Shown here: positions 5,525 through 7,714 of the stretch, one piece after another
Position numbering within the stretch: position 1 is the first letter of the stretch
Layout of the letters: the number at the start of each line of letters is the position of its first letter
Assembly: GCA_026995955.1 (NCBI GenBank)
Contig: JALWNJ010000048.1
Span: 1 to 7,714, forward strand
Direction of reading: 5' to 3'
From: Gammaproteobacteria bacterium
GTDB lineage: Bacteria; Pseudomonadota; Gammaproteobacteria; J044
DNA length: 7,714 nt
Notes under the pieces: generated by a model
Told to the model about the DNA's origin: nothing
The model's input: only the letters and a program-made list of their open reading frames with translations
The model's database searches: none
Program-made: the position numbers and the translations under genes

Positions 5525-6886
5525 ATGCCCTACATTCCCCACACCGAGCAGGATGTGCGCGAGATGCTCGAGGTCATTGGCATCGACGACATCGAGCAGT
5601 TATTCGACGAGATTCCGGCCGAGCTGCGTTGTGACGGGCTCGAGGGCGTGCCGGCACCGCTGGGCGAGATGGAGGTGCTGCGCCTGGGGCGCGCCCATGC
5701 CGAGAACAACGGCCGCCTGCGGGTGTTCGCCGGCGCCGGCGCCTACGACCACCATGTGCCGCCCGCGGCCTGGGCCATCGCCACCCGCGGCGAGTTCTAC
5801 AGCGCCTACACGCCCTATCAGGCGGAGGCCTCGCAGGGCACGCTGCAGCTCATCTACGAATACCAGAGCATGATGACGGCGCTCACCGCCACCGAGGTCT
5901 CCAACGCCTCGCTGTACGACGGCGCCTCGGCGCTGGCCGAGGCGGTGCTGATGGCGGTGCGCGCCAACCGGCGCTCGAAGTCGCGCCGCATCCTGATGCC
6001 GCGCAGCGTGCATCCGGTGTGGCGGCGTGTGGTGCACAGCATCGTCCATGCGCAGGGCATCGAGCTGGTGGAGCTGGCACTGGACGAGGCCAGCGGCACG
6101 CTGGACCCCGCCACACTGGAGGACCATGCCGGCGAGGACTACGCCGCCCTGGTCATTCCGCAGCCCAACTTCTTCGGCCAGCTCGAGGCGGTGGACGAAC
6201 TCACCGATGTGGCCGCCGGGCAGGGCTGGATGTCGATCGCGGTGGTCAATCCCGTCACCCTGGCCCTGCTCAAGCCTCCGGGCGAGTGGGGCGCGGACGG
6301 GGCCGACATCGTCGTCGGCGACGGCCAGCCGCTGGGGGCGCCACTGTCCTTCGGCGGCCCGTACTACGGTTTCATGTGCACGCGGCAGAAGTTCGCCCGC
6401 CAGATGCCGGGGCGCATCGTCGGGCGAACCGTCGATGCCGACGGCCGCGAGGGCTTCGTGCTCACCCTGCAGGCCCGCGAGCAGCACATCCGCCGCTCCA
6501 AGGCCACCTCCAACATCTGCACCAACCAGGGCCTGGTGGTCACCGCCTCCACCATCCACATGGCCCTGCTCGGCCCCGAAGGGCTGAAGCGGGTCGCCGC
6601 CCACAGCTGGCGCAACACCCACGAGCTGGTGCGGCGCCTGGAGCAGGCCGGGCTGGCCAGTCGCCTGTATTCCGGCGACTACTTCCATGAGGTGGCGCTG
6701 CGCCTGTCGCGGCCAGCCGCCGAGGTGATCGAGGCGATGGCCGAGCGCGGCATCCTCGCCGGCTACGACCTGGGCCGGGTCGATGCCGCGCTGTCCGACT
6801 GCCTGCTGGTCTGCGCCACCGAACAGCGCGGCGAGGACGATCTGGATGCTTATGTCGCGGCCCTCGCCGAAGTCCTGGGAGCCTGA
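5525..6886 (+). CDS. gcvPA: Glycine dehydrogenase (decarboxylating) subunit 1, P-protein alpha chain
   Basis: This is the N-terminal half of the P-protein in its two-subunit form. With GcvPB it decarboxylates glycine and loads the aminomethyl group onto GcvH. The 453 residues fit the family. Landmarks are [13 protein letters not shown] at the N-terminus, [19 protein letters not shown] (96-114), [14 protein letters not shown] (127-140), [19 protein letters not shown] (265-283), [12 protein letters not shown] (289-300) and [15 protein letters not shown] (321-335). By family knowledge this subunit does not carry the PLP-binding lysine, which is in GcvPB. The ATG is supported by GGGAG (5512-5516) eight bases upstream, overlapping the gcvH stop. 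Only four bases separate its stop from gcvPB, so the two halves are very likely made in a 1:1 ratio. No frameshift is seen. Confidence 0.97.
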   Translation: MPYIPHTEQDVREMLEVIGIDDIEQLFDEIPAELRCDGLEGVPAPLGEMEVLRLGRAHAENNGRLRVFAGAGAYDHHVPPAAWAIATRGEFYSAYTPYQAEASQGTLQLIYEYQSMMTALTATEVSNASLYDGASALAEAVLMAVRANRRSKSRRILMPRSVHPVWRRVVHSIVHAQGIELVELALDEASGTLDPATLEDHAGEDYAALVIPQPNFFGQLEAVDELTDVAAGQGWMSIAVVNPVTLALLKPPGEWGADGADIVVGDGQPLGAPLSFGGPYYGFMCTRQKFARQMPGRIVGRTVDADGREGFVLTLQAREQHIRRSKATSNICTNQGLVVTASTIHMALLGPEGLKRVAAHSWRNTHELVRRLEQAGLASRLYSGDYFHEVALRLSRPAAEVIEAMAERGILAGYDLGRVDAALSDCLLVCATEQRGEDDLDAYVAALAEVLGA

Positions 6887-6890
6887 TGCC

Positions 6891-7714
6891 ATGCTGATCT
6901 TCGAACAATCCCGTCCCGGTCGCCGCGCCGCCAGCGTGATGCCGCTTGAGGAGGTGGCCGTCGATCTGCCCGAGGGGCTGGCGCGGGGCACCCCGCCGGC
7001 GTTGCCCGAGGTATCGGAGCTGCAGGTGGTGCGCCATTACACGCGCCTGTCGCAGAAGAACTTCTCCATCGATACCCAGTTCTATCCGCTCGGCTCCTGC
7101 ACCATGAAGTACAACCCCAAGGCCGCCAACGAGCTGGCCATGGACCCGCGTTTCCTCGGCCTGCACCCGGAGACGCCGGCCAGCCAGGCCCAGGGCATGC
7201 TGGCCATTCTGTACGACCTGCAGGAGATGCTGAAGGGCGTCACCGGCATGCACGGCGTGTCGCTCACGCCGATGGCCGGCGCGCAGGGCGAGTTCGCCGG
7301 CATCGCCATGATCCGCGCCTACCATCAGGCGCGGGGCGACGATGGCCGCAGCGAGATCCTGGTGCCGGACGCGGCGCACGGTACCAATCCCGCCACCGCC
7401 ACCATGTGCGGCTACACCGTGCGCGAGATTCCCACCGACGATCAGGGCGATGTGGACCTCGAGGCCCTGCGCGCGGCGCTCGGCCCGCAGACCGCCGGGC
7501 TGATGCTCACCAACCCCTCCACCCTGGGGGTGTTCGAGCGCCGCATCACCGAGATCGCGGCCCTGGTGCACGAGGCCGGCGGCCTGCTGTACTACGACGG
7601 CGCCAACCTCAACGCCATCCTCGGCAAGGTGCGCCCGGGCGACATGGGCTTCGATGTCATCCACATGAACCTGCACAAGACCTTCTCCACCCCGCATGGC
7701 GGCGGCGGCCCCGG
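6891..7714 (+). CDS. gcvPB: Glycine dehydrogenase (decarboxylating) subunit 2, P-protein beta chain, 3'-truncated
   Basis: The PLP-carrying half of the two-subunit P-protein; the first 274 residues are present and the frame is open at the window end (full proteins are about 470-530). Landmarks are [12 protein letters not shown] at the N-terminus, [20 protein letters not shown] (54-73), [15 protein letters not shown] (121-135), [12 protein letters not shown] (159-170), NPSTLGVFE (208-216), [10 protein letters not shown] (234-243) and the PLP site [17 protein letters not shown], in which K263 should form the internal aldimine. The ATG at 6891 has GGGAG (6877-6881) nine bases upstream, within the end of gcvPA. 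The separate stop and new start between the two halves confirm a true split rather than a sequencing frameshift: each half has its own ribosome binding site and canonical N-terminus. Confidence 0.97.
   Translation, partial: MLIFEQSRPGRRAASVMPLEEVAVDLPEGLARGTPPALPEVSELQVVRHYTRLSQKNFSIDTQFYPLGSCTMKYNPKAANELAMDPRFLGLHPETPASQAQGMLAILYDLQEMLKGVTGMHGVSLTPMAGAQGEFAGIAMIRAYHQARGDDGRSEILVPDAAHGTNPATATMCGYTVREIPTDDQGDVDLEALRAALGPQTAGLMLTNPSTLGVFERRITEIAALVHEAGGLLYYDGANLNAILGKVRPGDMGFDVIHMNLHKTFSTPHGGGGP

Noticed and set aside
3716..5542. 608-codon open frame on the minus strand opposite the riboswitch, gcvT and gcvH
   Set aside because: It runs through the riboswitch and two conserved genes; the translation is His/Gly/Ala-rich with no recognisable motif, as expected of an antisense shadow in high-GC DNA.
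6884..6893. Possible frameshift splitting a single-chain glycine dehydrogenase
   Set aside because: gcvPB has its own Shine-Dalgarno and a canonical N-terminus, and two-subunit P-proteins are an established form; this is a natural split.
5600..7697. Long minus-strand open frames opposite gcvPA and gcvPB
   Set aside because: Third-position GC bias suppresses stop codons on the opposite strand; no ribosome binding site or protein family supports them.

Overview
The window looks like chromosomal DNA from a GC-rich proteobacterium. The flanking genes are strongly GC-biased at third codon positions; one 60-base row of gcvPA counts to 78% GC. The combination of a split glycine decarboxylase (gcvPA/gcvPB), a tandem glycine riboswitch and an EAL-HDOD signalling protein suggests a gammaproteobacterium, perhaps of the Chromatiales. 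That placement is inference from family distribution, not something the sequence proves.

Layout, left to right. (1) Positions 1-1361, plus strand: the C-terminal two thirds of a hydantoinase/oxoprolinase HyuA-type ATPase, cut by the window edge. (2) Positions 1363-2562, minus strand: a c-di-GMP-type EAL domain fused to an HDOD domain. It converges on hyuA with a single base between the stop codons. (3) Positions 2563-2841: a divergent intergenic region with a dyad upstream of the EAL-HDOD gene, a hairpin cluster, and a short ORF with its own ribosome binding site. (4) Positions 2842-3734, plus strand: two unrecognised genes of visibly lower GC, joined by an ATGA start/stop overlap. They encode a 102-residue cytoplasmic protein and a 195-residue exported protein. 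This is the only accessory-looking part of the window. (5) Positions 3757-4006: a promoter and a two-aptamer glycine riboswitch. (6) Positions 4007-7714, plus strand: gcvT-gcvH-gcvPA-gcvPB, with gcvPB running off the end.

The right half is one regulatory and metabolic unit. Glycine is sensed by the leader RNA, which lies directly upstream of the glycine cleavage genes. P-protein (GcvPA plus GcvPB, PLP-dependent) decarboxylates glycine onto the lipoyl arm of GcvH, and GcvT passes the methylene to tetrahydrofolate and releases ammonia. No terminator is visible between aptamer 2 and gcvT. Instead the conserved 3' core of aptamer 2 can pair with the gcvT Shine-Dalgarno sequence, which suggests translational control.

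I see no mobile element, CRISPR array, tRNA or rRNA. The best candidates for something undescribed are the two-gene low-GC pair and the riboswitch-to-Shine-Dalgarno pairing. Neither is proven to be a new system.
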